The notes under the pieces are model-generated. The model was given only the letters and a program-made list of their open reading frames with translations. It was not told where the DNA came from and ran no database searches. A stretch of 64,000 nt of DNA from JAGQVA01 sp041391725 (GTDB taxonomy: Bacteria; Bacteroidota; Bacteroidia; J057): NCBI GenBank assembly GCA_041391725.1, contig JAWKNL010000028.1, positions 1 to 64,000 of the forward strand, given 5' to 3'. This document shows positions 34,701 through 42,143 of the stretch, one piece after another (position 1 is the stretch's first letter; each line of letters starts with the position of its first letter). Both the position numbers and the translations under genes were made by a program.

Positions 34701-36066
34701 CAAACACAGCGGAATGCATCATTTTCTCTGCGCTTTTGAGCGTGATTTTGTCCACCATTTCGCGTTTATCTTCGGCATTGAGCCCGGTCAGTTCTTTTTT
34801 GCGATGGGTAATCTGGAAGGCGATAAATTCGACGATGATCACAGCGCCGTCAATAATAATCCCGAAGTCAATGGCGCCCAGGCTCATGAGGTTGGCATCC
34901 ACGCCCAAAATGTACATAAGACTAAGGGCAAAAAGCAGGCATAGCGGGATCACAGATGCAACAACGAGTCCTGACCTCAGATTTCCCAGCAGGAGTACTA
35001 CAACAAAAACCACAATCAGGAATCCCAGAATCAGGTTTTCTGCGACGGTGAAGGTGGTCTTTTCAATCAGTTCGCTCCTTTCCAGGAATGCATTGATATA
35101 AATACCTTCCGGCAGGGTTTTCTGTACTTCCGCTACCCGTTCTTTTACTGCTTCAATGACCTGTTTGGAATTGGCATCTTTGAGCATCATGATTTGCCCC
35201 AAAACTTTTTCTCCCTCGCCATTTCCGGTAATGGCGCCGAAGCGGGTAGCATAGCCATCATAAACACGGCCGATATCGTGAATCATTACCGGCACCCCGT
35301 TTACCTGTTTGATGACGATATTCTCGATATCCTCAGCCGATTTTGCAAGGCCCTCGCCTCTGATAAAAAAAGCCTGCTCTTCCTTTTCGATGTACCCGCC
35401 TCCTGCAATGGAATTGTTTTTTTCCAGCGCATCAAAAACCTCTGTAATCGAAATATTCAATCCTCTGAGTGCCCCCGGGTCAATGGCCACTTCGTATTGT
35501 TTGAGATAACCGCCCCAGGTATTCACCTCCACCACCCCCGGTATTCCTGAAAGTTGTCTCTTTACCACCCAGTCCTGAAGTGTTCGCAAATCCATCGGCG
35601 AATAGACCGAATCATAGCCGGGTTTTGTGTCAATAATATATTGGTAGATTTCGCCCAGCCCGGTAGAAATTGGCCCCATAAAAGGAGTGCCAAAGCCCGT
35701 GGGGATTTTTTCAACCGCGCTCTGGATTTTTTCGGCAATCAACTGCCGGGGAAGATAGGTTCCCATATCGTCGTCAAATACAATGGTGACAACCGAAAGC
35801 CCAAACTTCGAAATAGACCGGATTTCTTTTACCCCGGGAAGATTGGCCATTTCCAGTTCGACCGGGTAGGTCAGAAACTGTTCTACATCCTGGGTGGAAA
35901 GGTTTCGGGAAGTCGTGATTACCTGTACCTGGTTATTGGTAACATCGGGAACGGCCCCGATCGGTATCCGGGTCAGGGAAAAACTGCCAAAAGCCACAAC
36001 AGAAAGCGTAAACAGAATAATAATTAATTTATTCCGGATACTGAAGGATATGATTTTCTCAGACAT
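31726..36066 (-). CDS. Heavy-metal RND pump fused to a TolC-type outer-membrane channel
   Basis: A 1446-residue fusion. Residues 1-1030 are a CusA/CzcA-type RND pump with twelve helices; the fourth helix has DFGIIIDGAVIIVE, the motif of the CzcA (Zn/Co/Ni) group. Residues about 1045-1066 form a hydrophobic segment after basic residues (KKRNRTT...LYAQ), resembling a signal peptide. Residues about 1070-1446 are a TolC-like channel (VYLSHKLAIYSYLDSLY and later coiled coil). Fusions of this type are known in Bacteroidota. If the buried signal is cleaved, the channel would be freed. The RND methionines of copper-specific CusA were not identified. Confidence 0.9.
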   Translation of the reverse strand: MSEKIISFSIRNKLIIILFTLSVVAFGSFSLTRIPIGAVPDVTNNQVQVITTSRNLSTQDVEQFLTYPVELEMANLPGVKEIRSISKFGLSVVTIVFDDDMGTYLPRQLIAEKIQSAVEKIPTGFGTPFMGPISTGLGEIYQYIIDTKPGYDSVYSPMDLRTLQDWVVKRQLSGIPGVVEVNTWGGYLKQYEVAIDPGALRGLNISITEVFDALEKNNSIAGGGYIEKEEQAFFIRGEGLAKSAEDIENIVIKQVNGVPVMIHDIGRVYDGYATRFGAITGNGEGEKVLGQIMMLKDANSKQVIEAVKERVAEVQKTLPEGIYINAFLERSELIEKTTFTVAENLILGFLIVVFVVVLLLGNLRSGLVVASVIPLCLLFALSLMYILGVDANLMSLGAIDFGIIIDGAVIIVEFIAFQITHRKKELTGLNAEDKREMVDKITLKSAEKMMHSAVFGQLIIILVFIPILSLSGVEGKMFKPMAMTFCFALIGAMIFCFTYVPVAASLFLRPESNDKPSLSEKFMAFVSRIYQPVIVFSLRYKKIVLIAAAVLFSLALGLFSQMGGEFVPTLDEGDFVIQPVLKTGTSLSETIRLTTQMERILLDNFPEVDQVVSRIGAAEVPTDPMSMEESDIIIKLKPRGEWVSAESKDELADKFKEALSVIPGIDYEFTQPIEMRFNELITGVRADVAIKIFGEDLSVLSQKADEIHRLIHQVEGAADISVEKIAGLPQMRVVYDRKKLARYGLNVEDMNRFVSMGFAGVTAGNIFEGERRFDLVIKLDEAHRKNLQDLKDLYVSLPDGQQIPLQEVAGIFYSKGPARISRDNTRRRIVVGINVRNRDMESVVNDIRTLIDANIQLPAGYYISYGGQFENLRSAKARLAVAVPVAMLLILIMLHFAFSSLKEALMVYSAIPLSAIGGIVLLWLRGLPFSISAGVGFIALFGIAVLNGLVLIEHFKELKSHGMANTHRRIIRGTTERLRPVLLTATAAALGFFPMAISTSAGAEVQRPLATVVIGGLVSATFLTLIVLPVLYAIFDSPSKPRKTKKRNRTTAAVAILAFLVLPAGLYAQPRSLSLDEAIHVAVQNNEILQAEALKIRQAEALIPSGRDLGKTGLFYNFDQNNIAENGYPIHVWGIQQAVPFPGIFQAQKRVFENQTEMQDQQYNLAEMQMKKDVSLAYYQIVYLSHKLAIYSYLDSLYQSFAYAAKRRYETGETNYLEMVTAEAKRNQLTTLLRQINNDRETAYISLQQLLAATTPFVVEETRLKQLPAPENDLLSHPGVAYYDYAKQMTESVWKLEKNRRLPDFQLEYFQGTNTQINSRLYQGVRVGIALPLLAQPHKSRIDAAAIGREITLKNADAYTRQLDLQKTKLEAEGRKHNEAIDYYNETGKNLSAELVKTAEKSFREGEIDFMVFIQSLENAAEIELAWLESLFQYDQIMLELTYLTR

Positions 36067-36088
36067 GAGGGTGCTGTTAAGGACAAAA

Positions 36089-36096
36089 CAAACCTA
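36089..36096 (-). promoter_or_regulatory. Candidate -7 element for the pump genes
   Basis: TAGGTTTG on the minus strand (perfect TAnnTTTG), about 23 bases before the pump start at 36066. No -33 TTTG is present; the CTTAAA repeats lie just upstream, as expected for activator-dependent transcription. Confidence 0.55.
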
Positions 36097-36128
36097 ATGA
36101 ATGAATCTAAGGGTATAAAAAAGTCTCC

Positions 36129-36145
36129 CTTAAAGTTTGCTTAAA
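36129..36145. promoter_or_regulatory. Candidate response-regulator operator (CTTAAA direct repeat)
   Basis: CTTAAA at 36129-36134 and again at 36140-36145, an 11-base period, 32 bases upstream of the -7 element at 36096. It overlaps the kinase stop codon. OmpR/PhoB-family regulators bind direct repeats of this period. The same arrangement occurs at 38260. Confidence 0.55.
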
Positions 36146-37538
36146 ATTCATTAGTGAAAGAATCCGGAATGGTGAGTTGTACTGTTGTTCCCAGCTCTTT
36201 GGTGCTGTTGATGGATATTTTTATCTGAAGAAGGTCGCACATTCGCCTTACAATGGATAGCCCCAGGCCTGCGCCTTTGATGTGGGGAAGCCGGGTCGGT
36301 TCCGGGCGATAAAACCGTTCAAAAATACGATCCAGATCCTCTGGTTTGATGGTTTCCCCTGTATTATGAATAGAAATACTGGCTTTTCCCGGAGCGGATA
36401 GGAGGTTTATTTTTACAGTTCCTCGCTGATCTGAATATTTGACGGAGTTGGAGATGAGGTTTTCGAGAATAATGTCTATCATATAGGGGTCGGACCAAAC
36501 GCTCAGATTACCCTCAGCTTTCAATATGACTGTGATCTGGTTTTCCTGTATTATTTGTTGCTGTCGGGCAAGCACCTGCTCTGTGAGTGCTGTCAGGTCG
36601 GTCTGCCGCCTTTCGAGTGCAGCCTTCTGGCTTTCAAAACGCGCAAGGAGCAGCAATTGATCTACAAGATGGTTCATCCGGTTGATTTCTCCGACGACAT
36701 ACTGAATTTTGGCAATGTATTCTTCTGTATTTCGGGGTTTACGGATTAAAACTTCGAGATTTCCCTTGATGATCGCGAGGGGGGTACGCAATTCGTGGGA
36801 GGCATCTGCGGTAAACTGTTTTTCCCGCTCTACGGCTTGCTCTATCCGTTCCAGCAGGTCATTGATGGTTTGTACCAGGGTATGAAGCTCGTCTTCATTT
36901 TTGGGTATAGGGATACGCTCGCCGAGGTTTTCCCGGGTGATCTTGCTGGCAGTACGGATAATATCGGTTACCGGATGGATGCTTTTTCCGGCGATAAACC
37001 TTGCACTCAGAAAAAGTATAATCAGAACTACGGGAAATGCAATCAGCAAAATACGCCTCAGGTTGAGCAGAACCATCTGTGAGTCTTCGAGCGACATAGC
37101 GACAAGTAGATACCCATATACCTGTTCTCCCTGTTTCATCGACACCTGAACCTGGCGAATGGCGTTTCCGGAGAGCGTGGCATTAAAGAATATTCCATCA
37201 GGTTGGCTGGGGTTAAAACTGAGTGCGCCTTCTTTCAGATTGGGCGATTTGTCAACCAGTTGTCCCGCTTGATCAACGATTTGAACAAAGACAGGATTGA
37301 CCTCGATGGTTCGGTGTTCTCTTTCCATCCATTCGGTTTTGTCGCGAAACACAGGATGGTTGTTTTCGACCACCATTTCGCCAAAATGTTTATTTGCCTC
37401 AATGGTGATATCGTTGTTGAGGTGGAGGTAAACCGTGGTACGGACAATCACATAGGTAATGAGAAAAACCACAGCGACGACGGTCGCAGTACTGGCCATA
37501 AACCATGCGGCAACCCGGTTTTGAAATGACTGGTTCAT
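36141..37538 (-). CDS. Sensor histidine kinase (CusS-like)
   Basis: A 465-residue kinase. Two transmembrane helices (about 10-32 and 165-185) bracket a periplasmic sensor of about 130 residues, then HAMP, the phospho-acceptor SHELRTPL (His about 250) and the ATPase with N box ENLISNSVKY, F box RIFERFYR and G box GAGLGLSIV. It overlaps the regulator by 4 bases (ATGA) and precedes the pump by 74 bases. The context makes metal sensing the best guess; there is no cluster of His/Cys in the sensor region to prove it. Confidence 0.9.
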   Translation of the reverse strand: MNQSFQNRVAAWFMASTATVVAVVFLITYVIVRTTVYLHLNNDITIEANKHFGEMVVENNHPVFRDKTEWMEREHRTIEVNPVFVQIVDQAGQLVDKSPNLKEGALSFNPSQPDGIFFNATLSGNAIRQVQVSMKQGEQVYGYLLVAMSLEDSQMVLLNLRRILLIAFPVVLIILFLSARFIAGKSIHPVTDIIRTASKITRENLGERIPIPKNEDELHTLVQTINDLLERIEQAVEREKQFTADASHELRTPLAIIKGNLEVLIRKPRNTEEYIAKIQYVVGEINRMNHLVDQLLLLARFESQKAALERRQTDLTALTEQVLARQQQIIQENQITVILKAEGNLSVWSDPYMIDIILENLISNSVKYSDQRGTVKINLLSAPGKASISIHNTGETIKPEDLDRIFERFYRPEPTRLPHIKGAGLGLSIVRRMCDLLQIKISINSTKELGTTVQLTIPDSFTNEF

Positions 37539-38206
37539 AATTCTCTGGCAATATAACCCACCCCTCTGATGGTCTGAATATAATCTTCTTCCGTTTCGAG
37601 TTTGAGTTTTTTGCGAAGTGAGTTGATATAGACATCAATCACTCCGGTATTGTATTCGAAGTGAATATCCCATACACTTTCAATAATACTGGTGCGGCGG
37701 CAGACTTTCCCTTTGTTTCGGATGAGGTATTCGAGCAGATCAAATTCTTTCTGTGTAAGGGAAATAAGTTCATTCTGGCGATAGACCTGATGGGAATGGA
37801 TATCCATCCGGATAGGCCCCAGGGTAAGCTGATCGGAGGAAGTGGATTCGCGGCTTCGGAACTGAACCCTGATTCTTTCCAGTAGTTCGTCGAAACTGAA
37901 AGGTTTCCGGATATAATCATTCGCCCCCGCTTTCAATCCCATAATGGTGTCCTGAACGGTATCACGGGCGGTGAGGAAGATGACCGGGGTTTGGGAATCG
38001 ACCGCGCGAAACCTGCGGCAAACATCCATGCCGCTGATGCCCGGCAGCATCCAGTCAATGAGGAGAAGATCCCAGGAAGAATTCAGCGCTTTTTCCAGGC
38101 CTTCATTTCCGTCAGATGCAGTATCTATGACATAGGATTCTTCTTCGAGCCCCTGCCTGAGAAAATTGAGAATCCCCGGTTCGTCTTCGACGATAAGAAT
38201 GCGCAT
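37535..38206 (-). CDS. OmpR/PhoB-family response regulator
   Basis: A 223-residue regulator starting MRILIVEDE; an ATG two codons earlier (38212) is possible. The receiver has the acidic pair EDE, the phospho-accepting Asp in LLLIDWMLPG and Lys in YIRKPFS. The C-terminal winged helix has LTQKEFDLLEYLIRNKGKV and ends with IRGVGYI. It is the first gene of the efflux operon. The repeat at 38258-38277 in its own promoter suggests autoregulation. Confidence 0.92.
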   Translation of the reverse strand: MRILIVEDEPGILNFLRQGLEEESYVIDTASDGNEGLEKALNSSWDLLLIDWMLPGISGMDVCRRFRAVDSQTPVIFLTARDTVQDTIMGLKAGANDYIRKPFSFDELLERIRVQFRSRESTSSDQLTLGPIRMDIHSHQVYRQNELISLTQKEFDLLEYLIRNKGKVCRRTSIIESVWDIHFEYNTGVIDVYINSLRKKLKLETEEDYIQTIRGVGYIAREL

Positions 38207-38219
38207 GGCCATTTTGTGA

Positions 38220-38227
38220 TAAAGGTA
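38220..38227 (-). promoter_or_regulatory. Candidate -7 element for the regulator-kinase genes
   Basis: TACCTTTA on the minus strand (one mismatch to TAnnTTTG), 13 bases before the ATG at 38206. The CTTAAA repeats lie 32 bases upstream. Confidence 0.45.
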
Positions 38228-38257
38228 CAAAATGGCCCGGGCAAGAGAGAAAAAAGC

Positions 38258-38277
38258 GTCTTAAAATTGTCTTAAAA
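38258..38277. promoter_or_regulatory. Candidate response-regulator operator (GTCTTAAAA direct repeat)
   Basis: GTCTTAAAA at 38258-38266 and 38269-38277: exact 9-base direct repeat with an 11-base period, between the beta-barrel gene stop and the regulator start. Its core CTTAAA starts 32 bases upstream of the -7 element at 38227, the same distance as the copy at 36129. Confidence 0.6.
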
Positions 38278-38284
38278 TAATTCC

Positions 38285-38971
38285 CTAAAGAAGGGTATAA
38301 GTCAGCGAGATCCCCGCATTCCAGCCGGTGCCATTGATGGGGTTTTCGGGCTCGAAAGTTGCACCATTGTCGTCCTCTACGCTGCCAAAATTTGTATATC
38401 GGTAAAGTACGGTTCCGTGTACGCCAAAACGTTCTGTCCAGTAAAAGGCGGCACCGCCCCCAACCTGAAAACTACCGATATCACCCTGGTAACGCGCGTC
38501 AGTTTTTTGAAGGGTTACAGGAATTACGCCAGCATCTGCGACGGTAAGGGTAGCCAGCGGAATCCAGCCGGCCTGGATAAAAGGCTGAAGGCGGAGTTCT
38601 CGCAGAAAATACTTTTTCAGATTAATGCTGAGCATGGCATTGGTCGCATCGCCACTGAAGGAGAGCCATTTTCCCTCGTGGTTGTAGCTGGTATAATTGA
38701 TTTCTATCGAGCCGTCTTTTCCCCGGTAGCCCAGACTTGCCCCAATACCCGTGGCCGGGCTGAGTTCGGGTACGGAGAAGGTGGTAAACGGAGCAGAAGT
38801 GCCGACAAGAATTTTCGTACCGTCAAACCCCTCCGGGTTAAAATTGTTGTTGGTTACATTTAGCCCGATAAAAAGCCCTTTTTTAACTTTTTGGGCCTGG
38901 GCCATTGAGAAGAGAAGGAAAAGGGATGCTGTAAAAATTACAGTCCGGTAAAGATGGATTTTGTAGTTCAT
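38285..38971 (-). CDS. Outer-membrane beta-barrel protein
   Basis: A 228-residue protein with a signal peptide (to about residue 26, AQAQK) and a body of alternating beta strands with Gly and aromatic residues, ending in SLTYTLL, as in small PorT/OmpW-like Bacteroidota barrels. Family not determined. It is upstream of the regulator on the same strand, but the operator between them suggests separate control. A role in metal resistance is possible but unproven. Confidence 0.7.
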   Translation of the reverse strand: MNYKIHLYRTVIFTASLFLLFSMAQAQKVKKGLFIGLNVTNNNFNPEGFDGTKILVGTSAPFTTFSVPELSPATGIGASLGYRGKDGSIEINYTSYNHEGKWLSFSGDATNAMLSINLKKYFLRELRLQPFIQAGWIPLATLTVADAGVIPVTLQKTDARYQGDIGSFQVGGGAAFYWTERFGVHGTVLYRYTNFGSVEDDNGATFEPENPINGTGWNAGISLTYTLL

Positions 38972-39064
38972 AGGTATTGGGTTTAGTATCGCCAGATATT
39001 AATTCTTTAACGAAGGAAAGCGGTTTTTAGCAAATAAATCCGGAAATTCCGTATCTTTCCTACG

Positions 39065-39307
39065 ATGAGCGCCGAAGATCAGTATATATTATCCATTGAG
39101 CAACTGCTGCGGCAGATTTCCGACCTGCGTCGGGAACTGGAAGGTGAGCCTGGCGCAGATCGCAGGCGAAGTGTGGAGCGATCCATCCGCCAGCGTGAAA
39201 AGCGATTGGAGCGGCTGATTCCCTATAAATTCAGAATAGAACTGCGAAATATCTGCCTTAATTTGGGCGTAACCGGCGACTTTCTTTCTCAGGAGTTTGA
39301 CAGCTAA
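39065..39307 (+). CDS. Small coiled-coil protein of unknown function
   Basis: An 80-residue protein, highly charged (RREL, RRRSVERSIRQREKRLERL), predicted helical with coiled-coil character and no Cys. It is not recognised. A TATCTTTC sequence at 39052-39059, close to TAnnTTTG, ends 5 bases before the ATG. It lies 51 bases upstream of the glucokinase-like gene in the same direction and may share its transcript. Confidence 0.55.
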   Translation: MSAEDQYILSIEQLLRQISDLRRELEGEPGADRRRSVERSIRQREKRLERLIPYKFRIELRNICLNLGVTGDFLSQEFDS

Positions 39308-39358
39308 AATATTCGCTGTATTTTACCCCTTTTCCGGCATACAAAAATAATTTTATCT

Positions 39359-40114
39359 GTGGAAATATTAGGTATTGACATTGGCGGCTCCGGAATCAAA
39401 GGAGCGATTGTGAACGTTACCACCGGCCATCTCACTTCTGAAAGACTTCGTTACGAAACCCCAGACCCTTCTACTCCCAAAGCTGTGGCCAAAACCGTTG
39501 CCCAAATGGTTGATGATTTTCAATGGAAAGGACTGATCGGCTGCGGATTTCCTTCAGTTATCCAGAAAGGGAAAGTTCTCACCGCCGCCAATATCGATAA
39601 GCGGTGGATCGACACCCGGGTGGAGGCTTTACTGGAAGAGACTACTGACTGCCTGGTGAAAGTGGTCAACGATGCCGATGCCGCAGGCCTGGCCGAAGCC
39701 ACTTTTGGCGCAGGTAAGGGTATTGAAGGTCTTGCACTTCTGCTTACGATCGGTACCGGAATCGGCAGTGCATTTATTCAGGACGGGCAACTGGTTCCCA
39801 ATTCAGAACTGGGACACCTGAAATTTAAGGGCGGAATAGCTGAGCATTATGCGTCGGATGCAGCGCGGAAAAAAAACGACCTTTCCTGGCATGTATGGGG
39901 CAAAAGACTGAATGAGTATCTCAATTACGTTTACGGGCTGTTTTACCCCGATGTGATTATACTTGGTGGCGGCGCCAGTAAAAAATTTGACAAGTTTGAA
40001 GATACCATTAATGTGCCTACTACTGTTACCACTGCCAAACTACTCAACCTCGCCGGCATTATTGGTGCAGCGTTGTCAGCCCGTGCGCTGATAAAAAATC
40101 ATACTATCCACTAA
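39359..40114 (+). CDS. ppgK: ROK-family polyphosphate-glucokinase-like kinase
   Basis: A 251-residue sugar kinase with a GTG start (the family begins EILGIDIGGSGIKGA). The phosphate-binding DIGGSGIKG, the catalytic Asp in VVNDADAAGLAEA, the adenosine-type motif LLTIGTGIGSA and the ELGHL segment are all present. The short length and FKGG...AEHYASDAARKK match polyphosphate glucokinases rather than classical ROK regulators. These phosphorylate glucose with polyphosphate or ATP. The stop overlaps the convergent gene by 4 bases. Confidence 0.8.
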   Translation: MEILGIDIGGSGIKGAIVNVTTGHLTSERLRYETPDPSTPKAVAKTVAQMVDDFQWKGLIGCGFPSVIQKGKVLTAANIDKRWIDTRVEALLEETTDCLVKVVNDADAAGLAEATFGAGKGIEGLALLLTIGTGIGSAFIQDGQLVPNSELGHLKFKGGIAEHYASDAARKKNDLSWHVWGKRLNEYLNYVYGLFYPDVIILGGGASKKFDKFEDTINVPTTVTTAKLLNLAGIIGAALSARALIKNHTIH

Positions 40115-40881
40115 TCAGATGGCAGTGCCTCCAAAGGCAAAAAGGGGTCTGCACCATTTGTCAGTTCTTCGAGATGAATGGACGCTTTCAAATCTTCGAT
40201 TTTTAGGGTAACTCCGGCCTGCCCTTTGTGTATAGTTGAAACTTTGGCTCCGGTAACCAGGGTTTCCCATCCCTCCCATGTAAAGGGAATCCCGCCTACC
40301 GGGAGGATTTTAACCCAGAGTTTCCATTCTGCCGGCATACCGGTATCATCGGTCAACCATACATAAGAATCGCCGGGAGTGGCTCCTCCTGTCTGGTATG
40401 TGATCATCAGGCCGGTACGCCCATCTTTTACCTTCACCAGCGAACGGACAGTGCCCGGGTCATAAAGTTTGCACAAGGGGTTGAGCCAGAAAGCGTCGTT
40501 GACCCATCGGAGCCATGCCTGGTGTACGAGCTTATCTGCTTTTTTTCCTTCCACCCGTTTTCCCTTTTGAAATGCCACCCCTTTGAGTGTGTTGAGGTCA
40601 ACCAGCACTTCATTGTCTCCCCAGGTCGCACGGTTAAAATTCCGGTTTTTGTCCCAGAGATGGTGTCCCCGCCCGCCATAAGACCAGGTGATGGCACCGG
40701 TTGTGTCCCATGCGGCACAGTCCACCGCTTCCATTATCTGATTTGCGATTTCTCCTGCTTCCGCGCAGATTTTTCCCTCAGGCTTTTTTTCATGTAACAC
40801 AAAACCTGCAATCATACCGGTCAGCAATACCAGTCCGAGAATGATACCGGCAATGATGGCTGTGTATTTGAGTATCTTCAT
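40111..40881 (-). CDS. Membrane-anchored protein of unknown function
   Basis: A 256-residue protein with one N-terminal transmembrane helix (about residues 7-29) and a periplasmic beta-rich domain. It is rich in Trp and ends with paired Asp. The curve of strands (GLMITYQTGG, SYVWLTDD, PAEWKLWVKILP) could be a LolA-like lipid-binding fold, but no signature proves it. It lies 17 bases after mnmA on the same strand. Confidence 0.6.
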   Translation of the reverse strand: MKILKYTAIIAGIILGLVLLTGMIAGFVLHEKKPEGKICAEAGEIANQIMEAVDCAAWDTTGAITWSYGGRGHHLWDKNRNFNRATWGDNEVLVDLNTLKGVAFQKGKRVEGKKADKLVHQAWLRWVNDAFWLNPLCKLYDPGTVRSLVKVKDGRTGLMITYQTGGATPGDSYVWLTDDTGMPAEWKLWVKILPVGGIPFTWEGWETLVTGAKVSTIHKGQAGVTLKIEDLKASIHLEELTNGADPFLPLEALPSD

Positions 40882-40898
40882 TTTTAATGATTTGTTTA

Positions 40899-42095
40899 TC
40901 AGGCTATTACCCCTGATCCAAGCAATTCTGTTTCATCATACCATGCGGCAAACTGGCCGGGAGTGATGCCCCGCTGGTATTCCTCAAAGACAATATAAAG
41001 CCCTTCTGCCTCCTGGTAGAGCGTGGCAGCCTGGAGTGTCTGCCGGTAGCGGATCCTCACCCGCAGTTCCCTTGATTCTCCGGGAGAGAGTGCTTTGTCC
41101 GTTCGGACCCAGTGAGTTTCGTTTTGGGGAATAAAAAGGCCTCTTCGGTTTAGTCCGGGGTGTGTTTCCCCCATTCCCACATAAATAATATTTTCGGTTG
41201 TGTCAGTTGCAATCACAAAAAGTGGTTCGGCTTTGCCGCCCACGTTCAGCCCCTTGCGCTGGCCGATCGTGTAATAGTGTGCGCCGTTGTGTTGACCTAT
41301 TATTTTCCCATCTTCTTCCCTGTAAACATAGGGCCGGGAAACCTCGCGCAGCCAGTAAGTCTGATCATTGGACGGAAATCCCTGGATGACCGGAACATGA
41401 TAAAGCGGAGATTCTGCGTCAATTTCGACGATTTTTCCTTTTTTGGGGAGAAGTTGTTGCTGAAGAAACTCGGGAAGGCGCACCTTGCCGACAAAACAAA
41501 GTCCCTGCGAATCTTTTTTTCCGGCAGTTACGAGATCGAGTTCTGCCGCAATTTGCCTCACTTCGGGTTTTTGCAGGTGGCCGATGGGGAATAACGCGTA
41601 TTTTAACTGCTGTTGTGTGAGCTGGCAGAGAAAATAACTTTGGTCTTTGTTGGGATCGGCTCCGGCGAGCAGGCGATATACCGGCTCACCATTTACGATG
41701 ATTTCTTCTTTCTGACAGTAATGGCCTGTAGCGACAAAGTCAGCTTTGAGCTTGAGGGCTTTTTCAAGGAAAATATCAAATTTGATTTCTCTGTTGCACA
41801 GCACATCGGGATTAGGCGTGCGGCCCGTCTTGTATTCGGCAAACATATAATCCACGATCCTTGCCTTATACTCTGTGCTCAGATCAATGGTCTGAAAGGG
41901 AATCCCCAGTTTTTGTGCGACACTCAGCGCGTCATTGCTGTCGTCGAGCCAGGGACATTCGTCGCTGATCGTAACGGTATCGTCGTGCCAGTTTTTCATA
42001 AACAGGCCGATCACTTCATATCCCTGCTTTTTGAGCAGCCAGGCGGCGACGCTGGAGTCCACCCCACCTGAAAGACCGACTACAACTCTTTTCAT
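40899..42095 (-). CDS. mnmA: tRNA-specific 2-thiouridylase MnmA
   Basis: A 398-residue enzyme starting MKRVVVGLSGGVDSS, the PP-loop. Both catalytic Cys are visible: NPDVLCNREIKF and DSQGLCFVG. It makes the 2-thio group of the wobble uridine in Lys, Glu and Gln tRNAs using ATP and a persulfide donor. The start at 42095 is preferred because a strong Shine-Dalgarno (AAAGGAGG) sits just upstream; the frame extends to 42116. Confidence 0.95.
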   Translation of the reverse strand: MKRVVVGLSGGVDSSVAAWLLKKQGYEVIGLFMKNWHDDTVTISDECPWLDDSNDALSVAQKLGIPFQTIDLSTEYKARIVDYMFAEYKTGRTPNPDVLCNREIKFDIFLEKALKLKADFVATGHYCQKEEIIVNGEPVYRLLAGADPNKDQSYFLCQLTQQQLKYALFPIGHLQKPEVRQIAAELDLVTAGKKDSQGLCFVGKVRLPEFLQQQLLPKKGKIVEIDAESPLYHVPVIQGFPSNDQTYWLREVSRPYVYREEDGKIIGQHNGAHYYTIGQRKGLNVGGKAEPLFVIATDTTENIIYVGMGETHPGLNRRGLFIPQNETHWVRTDKALSPGESRELRVRIRYRQTLQAATLYQEAEGLYIVFEEYQRGITPGQFAAWYDETELLGSGVIA

Positions 42096-42099
42096 GATA

Positions 42100-42107
42100 C
42101 CTCCTTT
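42100..42107 (-). promoter_or_regulatory. Strong Shine-Dalgarno before mnmA
   Basis: AAAGGAGG on the minus strand, 4 bases before the ATG at 42095. Such sequences are rare in Bacteroidota and absent from most genes here. It decides the start. Confidence 0.6.
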
Positions 42108-42113
42108 GAACCG

Positions 42114-42121
42114 CAAAGGTA
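42114..42121 (-). promoter_or_regulatory. Candidate -7 element for mnmA
   Basis: TACCTTTG on the minus strand, perfect TAnnTTTG, 18 bases before the mnmA ATG; the leader would be just long enough to hold the Shine-Dalgarno. No -33 match was seen. Confidence 0.45.
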
Positions 42122-42143
42122 AGGAAAATGTTTCAATTGGGCT

